From Moniliophthora roreri (Eukaryota; Basidiomycota; Agaricomycetes; Agaricales; Marasmiaceae), in NCBI GenBank assembly GCA_001466705.2, contig LATX02000179.1, forward strand, positions 248,001 to 312,000: a DNA stretch of 64,000 nucleotides, written 5' to 3'. Of the stretch, positions 24,101 through 35,800 are shown one piece after another (the stretch's first letter is position 1; each line of letters starts with the position of its first letter). The notes under the pieces are model-generated. The model was not told where the DNA came from. It did no database searches and worked only from the letters and a program-made list of their open reading frames with translations. Made by a program: the position numbers and the translations under genes.

Positions 24101-25749
24101 AAGCTAGATGGAGCTTGTTCTTGTCAGAGTTCGACTTAGCATTAATGCATGTTCCTGGAAGTAGAATGATGCAGGCAGATGCACTTTCCAGAAGAAGTAA
24201 TGAAGTGGATGCTGACAAAGATAATGACAATGTTGTTCTTCTCCTAGATGATCTTTTCATTAAAGGGATTAATCCAGAGTTAGCAGACAAACTAAGGCAG
24301 AGATTGGGACCAGACAACTTCCACAAGTCAGCCTTGGAAATGCTACTAAACCAATGCATGCCACCAATCAAGTCTGCATTAGTAGATTGGGAGATCAAGG
24401 ACGACCTCTTGTTCTTCCACAGGAAAGTTTATGTACCAGATGATCTGGACCTTCAGTGGAGGATTGTAAAAGACATCCACAAGGGCAACAGAGTAGGACA
24501 CCCAGGACAATGGAATACTATTGAACAAGTTCAACACAATTTCTGGTGGCCTGGAATGGTTAAGTTCATTAAAGGATTCGTAGATGGGTGTGTACCATGT
24601 CAGCAAATGAAGATGAATATGCACCCTATGAGAACACCTATTCAACCAATTCCTGAGCTACCAAACTCCTTCCCATTCCAGGTTTGTACAACGGATCTAA
24701 TCACAGATCTACTGGAAGTCAAAGGCCACAACTCAATTTTAGTCATAGTGGACCACTCATGTATAAAGGGGGTAATTTTTACACCATGCTCAAAGAAAGC
24801 TGACGCTTCAGCAATCACCAGTCTTCTAATCCAACATCTATACAAATGGTTTGGATTACCTAACTGAATTATCTTGGACAGAGACCCCCAGTTCACAGCA
24901 GAAGTATTCCAAGAAATGGAGAAGCAGCTCCTCATCAAACACTCTATGAGCACAGCATTTCACCCTCAGACAGACAGAGAAACCAAATGAGTAAACTAGG
25001 AAATCAAGGTCTTTCTTCAAATCTTCTGCACCAAAGAACAGACTCAATGGAAAGAGTACCTCCCTTTTGCCAAATTTGCCCATAACAACAGAACCCATTT
25101 AGTCATGAAGACCTCCTCATTCTATGCTATGATAGGGTATCACCTGCATGCCTTACCAATGACATTCAAATGAACAGACATCCCATCGGTGGAAGAAAGA
25201 TTGACAGAACTCAAAAAGATATAAGAGGAAACATTGAGTCTGATGGAACTTGCAAGACAGCAGATGATCCAAAGGGAGAAAAGGAAGTTGGACATATTCA
25301 AAGAAGGACAGAAGGTGTGGTTAGAAGGAAAGAACCTGTCCATTGGTTATCCCTCAAGGAAGTTAGCTCCAAAACAGGAAGGGCTATTCCAAATTGAAAA
25401 GGTCCTGGGGCTAGTAACGTACAAGCTAGGACTTCTGCACCAATGGAAAATACACCCAGTGTTCCACATGGCCTTGCTAACACTGTTTAAAACTACCAAA
25501 ACTCATAGACCTGCATTCACCAAACCACCACCAGACCTTATTGAGAGATTCAAAGAATATGAAGTAGAAGCCATTATCAGACATAGGCTAAAGAAAAAAC
25601 TCCGAGAATTCCTTGTCTCCTACACAGAGTATGACTCCTCACATAATTGATGGCTAAAGACAGAGGACATGACAAATTGCCTTGATGTCTACAAAGACTA
25701 TATAAAGAAGCATAAATTAAAGCTCCAGAAACCCATACCCATTGATTAA
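21120..25749 (+). pseudogene. El2 pol (RT, RNase H, integrase, chromodomain), interrupted
   Basis: RT begins at RSYDHAID (about 21135) and covers [12 protein letters not shown] to the active site YMDN (about 21640-21660), where El3 and El4 have YMDD. It continues to RNase H, which is split at 22183 by the first 1.7-kb repeat and resumes at 23939 with AEQNYEIY. The integrase zinc domain (CVPCQQ, about 24590) and core follow. Frame breaks include TGA at 24865 (PN-stop-I; El4 PDRI), TGA and TAG near 24988-25000 (ETERVNQE in El4) and TGA at about 25648 (HN-stop-W; El3 HNRW). The chromodomain-like tail runs about 25555-25735. Stop TAA at 25747 lies two bases before the next ATG. Confidence 0.85.
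22183..23938 (+). repeat. 1.7-kb LTR-like repeat, copy 1, nested in El2 RNase H
   Basis: It begins GGTAATATG..AACCTAG and ends GACAAATTATTGG. Removing it restores the RNase H frame (TCC TCG GCA GAA). A promoter-like GTATATAAGGACAGC is near 23200. The second copy at 26538-28235 is its reverse complement along the whole length. TGTTG (22190) and CACAACA (about 23867) could be the LTR ends proper, leaving about 65 bp of adjoining element sequence. No protein frame was recognised. Confidence 0.65.
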
Positions 25750-25751
25750 AC

Positions 25752-28660
25752 ATGTCTGCCACCACTTCCATCACCTCCACTTCTAATGCCTTGGCTCAAG
25801 GACAAGGCCTCCCCAGCCCAACACCTACTGAAGTTGACAACAGTCAGTATGGTGAGAATTTAACCTATCACCATGGGCTGAGGCCAAACCCCTACCAACT
25901 CCTCCACCTCTTCAACACTGGCCAATATGACAAGTGCATCTGCAATGTGGCAAACTCAGACAACTGCCTTGAACCCATTGTCAAGAACATGATGTTCTTG
26001 TGGGCCCAGCGATGGCTGCTTGAAAGGCTCACAGAAATGTGCAGTTTGGAGATAGCGAACAACATGTTGTTCACCTGCAATTATGGAATTGGCCTGGAAG
26101 GGCCTATTATGGTACTGTCTACCTACCCATATCATCCACAATTGTCCATGCCACCCCCTTCAGATCCCCGAGCTCCTTCCAAATATCCCAATCCGAATAT
26201 GTTCACTGTTCTCAACTGACTCAGAAGATGAACCAACAACAACAGATACCCTTGACCCTTTCTCTTCAACCTCCGGAACTCTCTCCTCAATCAACTCTCA
26301 TCCTCTCCTGGTCAGGCCACTGATCCTAATGCTCCCAACACCCTTGTTTATCCTGAACCCTCTCCTGATCTTAACATTAAATCTGAAGACAAACCCCTTC
26401 TCACAGTCAATCCCCTCGACTCTATCGATGATGAGCCCCCCCAGAGTTCAGTTCACAGAAGGGGTAGAGGAAGGCATGGCAGTCAGAGGAGAGCAAGGAG
26501 ACAACAAGGAGAATCAGCTCCCATTCAAAGAACCCATTAATTTGTCTAAGATAAGACTAGTGGAAAACTACCCAAAAGATAACCTCCAAAAGTCTAACTC
26601 AGGTTGTTGTGCAAGTGTGGATTGACATGATCAGAGTTGCTGCACTTAGAATGCCAACAAAACTCTTAGCTAGGTTGAATTTCTCTTATTGAAGCAATCT
26701 ACTTCAAAGTGTTCACCTCCAGAGGAGTATATATGGGTTTTAAAAAGGTTTATATCCAAACACACAAATACACACACAAGAACACAGTGCACAAAGCACA
26801 AAACACAAGAGCTACAGTCCCACCAAAAGACTCAGTAGCTGATATAGTCTGACCCTATGGAGTTCAAGACTTCTTTAAGACAACTACAGTACATAGTGTA
26901 CTGGAAAAGGTTCTAGACCAGTCTCTACAAAGAGCTTAATCACAGGCTCAATTCCTTTGTTAAGACTCTAAGTGTGTCACAACCTGATACCCAACACAGG
27001 CCACACTCCAAAAGCCATCAGAACTTTTGGTGTAAAATTATCTCTTAGAAAAGTGCTATAACACACTCAAGATGTTACTCTTATCTCTCATGACACAAGT
27101 TTGTTATCAGATGTCTATCTCTCTGGAGTCAGTCACTCAGGACCAATCTCCAGAGCCTGAAGTGAGGAAGCAAAACTGGAATGGCACACAAAGTTATACA
27201 CCAAACAAACTCATCATGTATTCAAAATCAGAGGGGGCAGAGTTACTTGAGTATATATGAATATCTAGCTGTCCTTATATATGGTCCATGGAATATATCT
27301 ACAGGAAAATATAAATAATGTCCAATAATTCAGAAAATAATAAATAAGTGACTGAAATGCTAAAAGAGGGAATATTTGAATGTCACAGAGTCTGGCCATT
27401 AGGGTATCCGATCATATCTGCACAGGCATCCACTTTCCAGGTGTTCTGTACTCTTAGATATTTGATTTTTCTCTTTTCTAGATGGGTCTGGATTGACAGA
27501 TAAGTCCATCTGTTCTGCATTCTCTTTTCCAGCATCCACACAGCTGCCAATGTCCAGGTTTCAAAGCTTCCAAGGCTGGAACATACTGTTCCTGTTCCTG
27601 TCTCCTTTGATAATTTGTTCTTGATCTTATCTAGGACTTTGCATTCCTTAGATATCAATTATATGTCTCATTGTATCTGTAGTCACATAGCTACACTTGT
27701 TCTGAGGTTGCTTTGCCTCTTGTTAAGTAATTTCATCTATTTGTGCCACATTAGAACTCTTTATTAAGAGATCATCAGCTTTGATTCTGATCTGCATATT
27801 GAATTCCAATGTCTGATCGTTCTGATTGTTCCTTTCCAAGTTGTCTCTCTGTTCTGATGTCTTCTCTAGGTACCTCTGTACTGTATGACTGCACATTGCA
27901 CTTTGCAGATGTTATAGAAAAGTGAATAAATTGAAAAATCCCATTGATAGCACTTTGAGAGAGCTCAGTTAACTAACCAACATGTTCATATGGTTATAGT
28001 TAGGTTCTCTACAGGTTTCGGGAGTGATCTGCTTCAGATCTGATACATAGATAAGTCAGAATGTACAGCTTAGACACCTCTGTATAGCGTATCATATAGC
28101 TCTTTGTACTTTCCAACACACTGTAGCTTCTCTAAGGCAATGACTAGCAGACTGGGCTCACTCTAGTTCTTATTACCCATTATCTGATATCATATCAAAA
28201 TAAAATTGGGTCTTTTCTAGGTTTGCCATATTACCATCTCACTGAGAAGATTGCCATCTTCAATGCTAAGGAATCATTATGTGGCAGAGGTGATGGAGCG
28301 CATATCTGCCTTGTGTGCAGACTGGAGTGCCATCTCCCCCGAGACTGCCCAAAGTACATGTGTTGTCGATGCCTTGTCTATAGCCCTGGACATCTCACTG
28401 CAGAGTGTACTCAACAAAGATGGTCTACACACATTGAGAACAAACAGTTTGGTCCAAGTAGTGGTGCTTTGTCAGACCATAATGATTATGATGATGACTG
28501 CTATAACAACTGTGATGGAGAGTGGTGAAGGAAGAACCATTGTACATATGGCAGATTAGCGGAAGTTTGAATACATGGGGGTAGATCCAAAAAAGGTAAC
28601 ATTAGCTGAGCTTAATGACAATGTTGCATGGTGGGAACCTCTCAGCCTTTCCTTTTTCAA
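25752..28660 (+). pseudogene. El2 post-pol ORF3 and +1-frame tail, interrupted
   Basis: ATG 25752 lies two bases after the pol stop. The N-terminal domain (25752-26218) keeps the pattern YGEN-TYHHGL-PNPYQLLHLFNT and EIANNMLF-CNYGIGLEGP that is shared with El3 and El4. TGA codons near 26217-26230 fall where El4 has arginine. A proline-rich region follows to 26535, then copy 2 of the 1.7-kb repeat. The zinc-knuckle part resumes at about 28300-28400 with CLVCRLECHLPRDC and CCRCLVYSPGHLTAEC. The zinc frame stops at TGA 28526-28528. The +1 frame carries on with FEYMGVDPKKVTLAEL to about 28650, as in El4. Confidence 0.75.
26538..28235 (-). repeat. 1.7-kb LTR-like repeat, copy 2, inverted
   Basis: Reverse complement of 22183-23938, inserted in the El2 post-integrase ORF between the proline-rich region and the zinc knuckles. 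The two copies form a long inverted repeat with about 2.6 kb between them. Flanks differ from copy 1, so this is a separate insertion and not a duplication of the locus. Confidence 0.65.
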
Positions 28661-29584
28661 ACCTGTGGTAGAAATCTGCTAAGTAAGGTGGTACAAGTTC
28701 TTCAACCATTTGTGTCTTTTTCTTTTCTGCCTGTGCAAGCTCTTGGGACATAGTCATTTTTGCTTGAATAAGAATTTCTGAAGGAGTGTGATCCAGTATT
28801 CCTCTGAAACATTTGATGGTGACCTTTCTTTTCAGTTGAAACTCAATTTCTCCTGTCTCCCAATCTATTTTGGGATTGTGAGCTCATAACCATGGGAGTC
28901 CAAGAATGATGCTTTCTACTCCAATCCTGGAAATCAGAAAGTCTTCACAGAACATCCTTTTGCCTATCTTGAATCTGAGGTTTACTGAATGGGATATACA
29001 TGCAGTTTTGTTGGGCATTCCATCTACATTGAATACTTTGATTCTTTCAGGCAGTTTATCCAAATCTTTCTTGAGGGATTTAGCCATGCTCGGGCTAATG
29101 AACCTTCCTCCTGCTCCCAAGTCTATAAGGGCTCTGGTTTCAATGGTTTCTTTTCCCACTGTGTACTGAAGAGGAATATGCATGGAATTTCAGTCAATTT
29201 TTAGCTAGTACAGAGTGTGAAATGGTAACTGGCAGTGGAAGTGTCATCCTTCTCCACCTTTTCAAAAACCCTCTTCTTCCATCAGATCAATGAGAAGGTC
29301 CTTCTTCTCCTGGGTTCCTTTATTAATGAGAGCCCTGATCTTGATGTATCTCTTTTCTTTTGTCAGCTTCTTAGGTTCTTCCTTCTTCAGTTCTTCCTTC
29401 CTACTTCCATCTGGGCAATCTCATACTCTATGTCCTTCTTTGCCACACTTGAAACAGAGTCCTTTGGTTATGTATTCTTTTTATTCAGCTTCACTCAACT
29501 GCTTGATTGTTACCTTATCCTTCTCCTTTCTTTTGAAATTCAGCATTCTATGTCCATTATGTTATGTTTTCTTTCCTTTGTTAT
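28640..29584 (-). pseudogene. El2 gag C-terminus and protease, minus fragment
   Basis: From 29560 leftwards: a Gag C-terminal piece with the zinc knuckle CFKCGKEGHRV-stop-DC (about 29400-29470), ending in Glu-Gly-Phe at TGA 29262-29264. The -1 frame then opens into the protease: MHIPLQYTVG (29183), ALIDLGAGGRF, in which the active-site Ser of DSG is Leu, and ILGLPWL (28884). It continues through the linker to FEKGK near 28645, where the inverted core begins. The N-terminal gag and 5' LTR are not seen beyond 29585. Confidence 0.75.
29265..29271 (-). promoter_or_regulatory. El2 gag-pol slippery heptamer
   Basis: The minus strand reads G GGT TTT then TGA (29264-29262). The -1 frame is open from here into the protease. 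This matches El1, El3 and El4. Confidence 0.6.
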
Positions 29585-30016
29585 TGTTACGTCTTCCTTT
29601 TCCATGCTTCCCATTCCATCGGACCTATACACCTTTCCAGTCCCCTTCTTCCTCTCATCAAATATGCTTCTATTGTCATCGGACTCATACACCTTCCCTG
29701 TCCCCATTTACCTATCCCCTTGTACTGTATTACTCATATCCCGATAGACTCGGGAAACTCTAGACAATCACCAGACTTATTACTATCGTATATAGCAAGT
29801 ACTAGACCAGTTGTAATCTATTTAAGCGCTCAAGCTGAGACTCTGAGTCTCCAGCTTGACCTGGTTTAATCTACTTGTGTCAACGCCACGATCGAAGGAC
29901 CTCTGAACTTCAGTAACCACTGAACGAACTCAAACTTGAGCTTGAACAATTACTTGAATGAAGGCAACACTTCGTTTAGGTTGTTGAGTTGATGTTGCTG
30001 CACAAGTAATGTAACA
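29585..30016 (+). repeat. El3 5' LTR
   Basis: 432 bp, TGTTACG to TGTAACA. TATTTAAG is at 29819-29826 and CAGCTTGACCT at 29852-29862, 33 nt apart from start to start. A C+T-rich U3 with repeated CATCGGAC(C/T) and ATACACCTTCCC units matches El4. Confidence 0.85.
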
Positions 30017-30018
30017 CA

Positions 30019-30029
30019 AGGTCAAGCTG
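30019..30029 (+). promoter_or_regulatory. El3 self-priming primer-binding site
   Basis: AGGTCAAGCTG, two bases after the LTR, is complementary to CAGCTTGACCT at 29852-29862. The twelfth base does not pair, so the match is exactly 11 nt. Confidence 0.75.
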
Positions 30030-30077
30030 ATCAGTTGCCGACCTACCCAGGTTTAGGCATCACCTAGAAGCAACAAG

Positions 30078-31457
30078 ATGCTGCCACGGAACGAACAGCA
30101 GATAGAACAAGACATCGCCGAAGCGGAGGTGCACCGGCATGGGCAGTTAACCCAATCCATATTGAATCCTGGTGGACAAGCGATCCCACCATTAACCCGA
30201 GTGTCCCACAGAGAACTATTGACCCCCTTGCACTTGCCATCGCTAACAAGTCAGCCACTGACAGAGACACCTGAAGAAGACCCGGAAACAAGGAGAACCT
30301 CGACCCCATCATCCATTCCAACTGGATCGAGAGCGACCGAATTCGCAGAGAAGTTCTCGCTGAATACACTGAAGCTGCCAGAATCGGATACATTGAATAT
30401 CTCTACCAACTCTCCAGAAGAACTAGATCCATTTCAACAATTACTACAAGGGTTAAAGAACAGCCTCTGGTCACCGAAAGTACAGTTTGAAGTAATGGCC
30501 AAAGACAAGAAGCTATCAGGAAGCAGACCCAAGAGAGAGGAACCAGCAGCTGAGGAAGCGGTTATTGGTTCCGCAATGCCGGTACAAGTAGTATCAGCAG
30601 TCAAAGAAGTGAAGGCTGCATTGCTGAGAGCCTTTATGGGAGTACAGAAAGATGCGAAGAAGTTTCTATGAGAAGTGCTAATTTACGTAGCACTTAACCC
30701 GAAGGCGTTCCCCGATGATAGGTCGAAGAAACTGTTCCTCCTTTCATACATGACGGATGGACCTGGAGAGTTCTGAAAGAACAACAAGACTGATCTTCTG
30801 CTCGCATTTGATGCAGACACCAAGAAGGTTACGTAGTCGGAATTTTTACATGACTTCAGGACCTCCTTCGAACCTCTCGACCCCACCCTAAAAGCGCAGT
30901 TGGAGCTCAAAGATTTAAGGATGAAGGAAAGAGCCGACGGATATACATATCAATTCACCTATCTGGCGAAGCAAACGGGATACAATGATGCAGTGCAGAT
31001 AGTGGTGTTTAAATGGGGATTACCCAGGAGTTTGGTTCTTAAAATCATGACAAGACCAGAAGGTGCCCCCACTACGATCAAGGACTGGATGAATGCTGCT
31101 ATACTGTTTGATGAATGTTACAAACAAGCATTGGAGTATGGAAGGACATGGGACGATGAACATGGAGGAAGGAAACCTCAGAGGAACTTCAGAAAGAAGG
31201 AAGATGTAGCCATCAAACAGATCGTTGATGTTGATCGGAAGGAGTACATGGCGAAAGGACTATGCTTTAGGTGCGGAAGAAATGGACATCGCATCAAAGA
31301 TTGCCCAGATATGCCAAAGAAAAATGAAAGGAAGCAGGAAGAGCTGAAGAAGCTTTCAAAGGAAGAAAGATTCGCCAAGATCAGAGTGTTGGTGAATGAA
31401 CAGCCAAAGGAAGATAAGGACTTCCTTCTCAATCTGATGGAACAAGAGGGTTTTTGA
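30078..31457 (+). pseudogene. El3 gag with zinc knuckle
   Basis: An upstream open frame begins at ATG 30078 (MLPRNEQQ). The start shared by three copies is MAKDKK at 30495. The capsid-like region follows, with a TGA at about 30669 (KFL-stop-EV; El4 KFLREV), a TGA at about 30774 and a TAG at about 30834 (both Trp in El4). The zinc knuckle CFRCGRNGHRIKDC is at about 31264-31305. The frame ends EQEGF at TGA 31455-31457, which directly abuts the slippery heptamer. Confidence 0.85.
31448..31454 (+). promoter_or_regulatory. El3 gag-pol slippery heptamer
   Basis: G GGT TTT in the gag frame is followed at once by TGA (31455-31457). The -1 frame is open (TTG AAA TGG ...) and leads into the protease. 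Confidence 0.65.
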
Positions 31458-34400
31458 AATGGCAGAAGAGGACGATGTCTCCACCGCTGATAACTATTTC
31501 ACACTTTGTACTAGCTAAGATGGACCGAAATTCTATGCACATTCCTCTTCAGTACAAAGTGGGAACGAAAAACATCGAGACAAAAGCCTTATTGGACTCA
31601 GGAGCAGGAGGACAGTTTGTAAGCACAGAGTTCGCCAGAACACTAGGAAAAAGGTGGATTCAATTACTGGAGAAAATTAGAGTTTTCAATGTTGACGGAA
31701 CAGCCAACAAAATGGCATGGATAACACATGTAGTGGAGCTGGAGTTCCAAATCGCTGGAAAGGAATTTAGGGAAAACTTCATGATCTCAGGCATCGGAGA
31801 TGAAGACATGATCTTGGGACTCCCATGGTTATGATATCATAACCCTACAATCGACTGGAAGACAGGAGAAATTCAGTTTCCACCTCGAAGAAAGATCCAG
31901 ATCAAGAGATTCAGAGGAGTCTTAGATGACCTTGAACCGGAGGTCCTCATAGGAGCCAAGATCACAGCGTCACAAGAAATGGCCCATCAGCAACAAGTAG
32001 TAAAGAAGGACATCGAAGAGCTCATTCCCAGCTACCTATTGGGGTACTGAGATCATTTCGAGAAAGGAAAGGCCAAGCAGTTTCCGCCTTCTCAGACATA
32101 CGATCACGCGATTGACCTTAAGCCAGACTTCGTCCCAAGGAACTGTAGACTATACCCGCTAAGCCCCATAGAGCAGGTGGAACAAGACAAATTCCTTGAA
32201 GAAAATCTACGGAAAGGGTACATTCATAAATCGAAATCCCCAATGGCATCCTCTTTCTTCTTTGTAGCCAAAAAGGAGAAAGGAGCATTACGGCCTATGC
32301 AGGACTACAGAGAACTCAACAAAGGAACAGTGAAGAATGCTTACCCTCTACCCTTAATTTCAGAACTTCTTGACAAACTAAAAGGAGCGATGGTGTTCAC
32401 AAAGCTCGATCTTCGAAATGGGTATAATAACGTCAGGATAAAGGACGGAGATCAATGGAAAGCTGTCTTCAAGACAAACAGAGGACTTTTTGAGCCGACG
32501 GTTATGTTCTTCGGATTGAGCAATTCCCCCGCCACCTTTCAAGCCTTCATGAACGACATCCTTTCCGATTTCATTGATAAAGGGTGGTGTGTAGTGTATA
32601 TGGACGACATCCTTCTTTTCTCTAAGGATCAAACTGAGCATAGGGAACAAACGGAACAATTGATGTGTCGTCTCAAGAAGCACAATCTGTTCCTCAAACC
32701 CAAGAAATGTGAGTTCGATGTGACAGAAGTGATATTCCTAGGAATGGTCATCAGGCCCGGTTACATTGCCATGGATCTGGTAAAGTTAGCAGGGATCGCA
32801 GATTGGGAACCTCCACAGACAGTAAAAGGAGTATGCATGTTCCTGGGATTTGGAAACTTCTACAGGAAATTCATCAGGAAATACGCACACCTGACCAGGC
32901 TGTTGAATGATCTACTACAGAAGAACCAGAAGTTCGAATGGACTAGACAGTGCCAAATAGCCTTTGACCTTCTAAAAGCGAAATTCCTCTCTGAACCAAT
33001 ACTCGTCATGCCAGATGTCGACAAACCCTTCATTATAGAGGCTGACACCTCTAAATGGGCCACAGGTGCTGTTCTTAGACAGAAAGGAACAGACAGCAAA
33101 TGGCATCCATGTGGGTATCTCTCAAAGTCGCTGTCCCCCACAGAACGAAATTATGAGATTTACAACCATGAAATCCTTGCAATCTATTGAGCACTGATGG
33201 AGTGGCGTCATTATTTGATGGGAGGAAAGTTCAAGATAGTGGTCCTTTCAGATCATAAAAACCTGACGTACTTTTGAACGGCACAAAAGCTAAATAGGCG
33301 ACAAGCGAGATGGAGCCTTTTCTTATCAGAATTTGATTTAGGCTTAGTACACGTTCCTGGAAAATTGATCACCCAAGCTGACGCTTTGTCACGGCGGAGT
33401 AACAAACAGGACGATGTCGACAGTGATAATGAAGACATCATTGTATTACCAGACCGACTATTCATCAAAGGGATTGATCTACAGATGAAGGAAGATATAG
33501 TGGAACGATTGGGCCCAGACGACTTCCACAAGTCGGCCTTGGAGCAACTACTGCATCAAGGCATGCCGCCAATCAAGTCCACGTTATCAGACTGGAAACT
33601 CGAAGGAGACCTACTTTTCTTCCAAGACCGAGTCTATGTACCAAATGACACTGACCTTCGCAGACGGATAGTACAATCCATCCATGAGACCCCAGGAGTG
33701 GAGCATTCAGGACAATGGAATACCGTCAAGCAAGTACAAAGAGACTTCTGGTGGCCAGGAATGGCTAAATTCATCAGATCTTTCGTTGATGGCTGTGTTA
33801 CATGTCAACAGTCAAAAATTAACACACACCCCATGAGGACACCGATCCAACCCATGCAGACGACACCAAATTCATTTCCGTTCCAAGTCTGTACAATGGA
33901 CCTTGTGACAGACCTACCAGAATGTGATGGAATGGATTCTATTTTGGTCGTGGTGGACCACTCATCTACGAAGGAGGTAATTTTTACTCCATGCACCAAA
34001 ACAATGGATGCCACAAAGATAGCAGAGTTATTAATTCAACATCTTTACAAAAGATTTGGATTACTGGACCATATCATATCGGATCGAGACCCCAGGTTCA
34101 CCGCAGAAGTGTTCCAAGAAATGGGAAAACAGTTGTCTATCAAGCATTCGATGAGCACAGTGTTCCATCCACAAACTGATAGGGAAACGGAACGAGTAAA
34201 CCAAGAGGTTGAGGTCTATCTTAGGGCGTTTTGCTCGAAGGAACAGACTCAATGGAAGGAATACCTCCCCTTAGCGGAATTCGCACATAATAATCAAACC
34301 CATTCAGTTCTCAAGAAATCTCCGTTCTTCATGATGATGGGATACCACCCACGTCCACTTCTGACAGTTTTCGAGAAGATGACGATTCCCTCAGTAGAAG

Positions 34401-34957
34401 AACAACTTCAGGAATTAAAGAGGATCAGAGAAGAAACTGCAAGCCTGCTGGAGTTAGCAAGACAACAGATGATACGAAGGGAGAAACGGAAACTGGATAT
34501 GTCTGAAGAAGGACAGAAGGTTTGGCTAGAAGTGAAGAATCTAGCCACGGAATACCCCTCAAAGAAGTTAGCCCCAAAGAGAGAAGGACCATTCAAAGTC
34601 CTCAAGGTACTTGGACCTGTGACATACAAATTGGACCTACCACATCAATGGAAAATCCACCCTGTTTTCCACGCGGCCTTGCTTTCACCATTCAAACAGA
34701 CTAAAGCTCACGGGCCGAGCTTCACAGAACCACCTCCGGATCTTATAGAAGGATTTGAAGAATACGAAGTAGAAGCGGTGGTAGGACACAGACCAAAGAA
34801 GCAACCCTGAGAGTTCCTCGTGTCGTACACCGGGTATGATTCGTCCCATAACCGATGGATCTGGATGGAGGGAATGGTAAACTGTCTAGACCTTCTCAAA
34901 GAATATATAAAGAAACATCAAGTGAGACCCAAGGACCCCATTCCCACTCCAGAGTAA
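31454..34957 (+). pseudogene. El3 pol: protease, RT, RNase H, integrase, chromodomain
   Basis: The -1 frame leads to ATG 31475 (MSPPLITISHF), 17 nt after the gag stop. The protease has DSGAGGQF (about 31597). RT is intact at the active site (YMDDILLFS, about 32600) and includes [12 protein letters not shown] and [15 protein letters not shown]. RNase H has [13 protein letters not shown]. The integrase has the zinc domain CVTCQQ, TMDLVTDL and SDRDPRFTAEV. The tail 34740-34930 is chromodomain-like (YEVEAVVGHR, EFLVSYTGYDSSHNRW). Breaks: TGA at about 31833 (WL-stop-YH; El4 WLRHH), 32048 (El4 CGA), 33188, 33276 (El4 CGA) and 34808 (El4 CGA). Stop TAA is at 34955-34957. Confidence 0.9.
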
Positions 34958-34959
34958 TC

Positions 34960-35800
34960 ATGTCCAATGCATCTGCCACCACCTCTTCCTCTTCTGCTGC
35001 TGGCAGCCAGCCGGCCTGAATCCCGAGCCCTGTTCCTACTGTGTCAGGAGAAGGACAATACGGGGAGAACATCACCTACCCGAATGGCCTCAAGCCAAAC
35101 CCCTACCAACTCCTTCATCTCTTCAATACCGAACAGTATGATGATCAAATCCGGAACACCGCTGATCAGCACAACCGATTGGAACCCTGTGTCAAAAGCA
35201 TGTTTTTCCTCAGGTCCCAACAAAAGCTTTTCGAAAGAGTCGTTGAAAGCTGCAGTCTCGAGATTGCAAACCAGGTGATGTACGCCTGCAACTATCAGTT
35301 GGGACTCAAAGGTCCCATTACAGTACTGTCTACCTTTCCATATCACCTCCATTTGTCCATGCCCCCTCCTGCAGATCCCCGAGCAATGTCAGAATACCCT
35401 GATCCCCTCACCTTCAGCCTCCTTGACTGACTCAGACAATGAACTGACAGGAACAGATACCTCCGCCCCAACATCAATGACACTCAGAGCCTCGTCTCCC
35501 GACTCACCTCCGAACCTCTGGTTGACGAAACTGGACTCCCCTCCGTTACCCATTCCTCCCCCAAACCCGACAACACCCTTGTTTATCCTGATGCCTCTCC
35601 CGATCCCGACATCAAGCCTAAGGTCGAGTCAATTGACTCCCTCGCCCCATCCTGATCCGAACCTCTGACTGCCGTTGACCCCAGAAACCTTCAGATGCCT
35701 GAAGCCTCAGTTCCACTGGAAGGTGGAGCATATCCCCGCTGTTGGAGGGGAGGCTGCTCTCATAGAGTCAGAGGACACGGCCGAGGACAGAAAGCATGAG
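34960..35800 (+). pseudogene. El3 post-pol ORF3, 3' truncated
   Basis: ATG 34960 is two bases after the pol stop TAA. The Ser/Ala-rich start and the conserved domain (35041-35428) match El4: YGENITYPNGLKPNPYQLL, FLRSQQKLFERVVE, SLEIANQVMYACNYQLG and MPPPADPRAMSEYP. TGA codons break it near 35018 and, in the LLD-stop-LRQ-stop stretch, near 35428-35442, where El4 has arginine twice. The RG-rich part is recognisable to about 35800 and then similarity ends. Confidence 0.8.

Larger units (their letters stand above)
20597..29584 (-). mobile_element. El2: chromovirus with inverted core, 5' end lost
   Basis: The two ends are minus-oriented: 3' LTR with polypurine tract and the last codons of the element at 20597-21120, and gag zinc knuckle plus protease at 28640-29584. 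The middle (about 21120-28655) reads in the plus direction, from the linker before RT to the post-integrase ORF. The break points are complementary. The minus piece stops after the FEKGK that precedes pol, and the plus piece starts at RSYDHAID, the next conserved segment. The plus piece ends at AWWEPLS, and the other minus piece resumes about a dozen codons later. Two inverted 1.7-kb repeats interrupt the core. El3 interrupts gag at 29585. The 5' LTR is not found. Confidence 0.7.
29585..35800 (+). mobile_element. El3: chromovirus, 5' LTR present, 3' truncated
   Basis: LTR, primer-binding site, gag, pol and most of ORF3 follow in order, closely similar to El4. It inserted in the minus-oriented gag of El2. 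Similarity to El4 stops near 35800 inside the RG-rich part of ORF3. The zinc knuckles, polypurine tract and 3' LTR are missing, and no target duplication can be tested. At least ten in-frame stops, mostly TGA at arginine positions, show it is dead. Confidence 0.88.

Noticed and set aside
29235..29763. Long plus-strand frames rich in Phe, Ser and Leu
   Set aside because: They are antisense shadows of the El2 gag zinc-knuckle region and of the El3 LTR.
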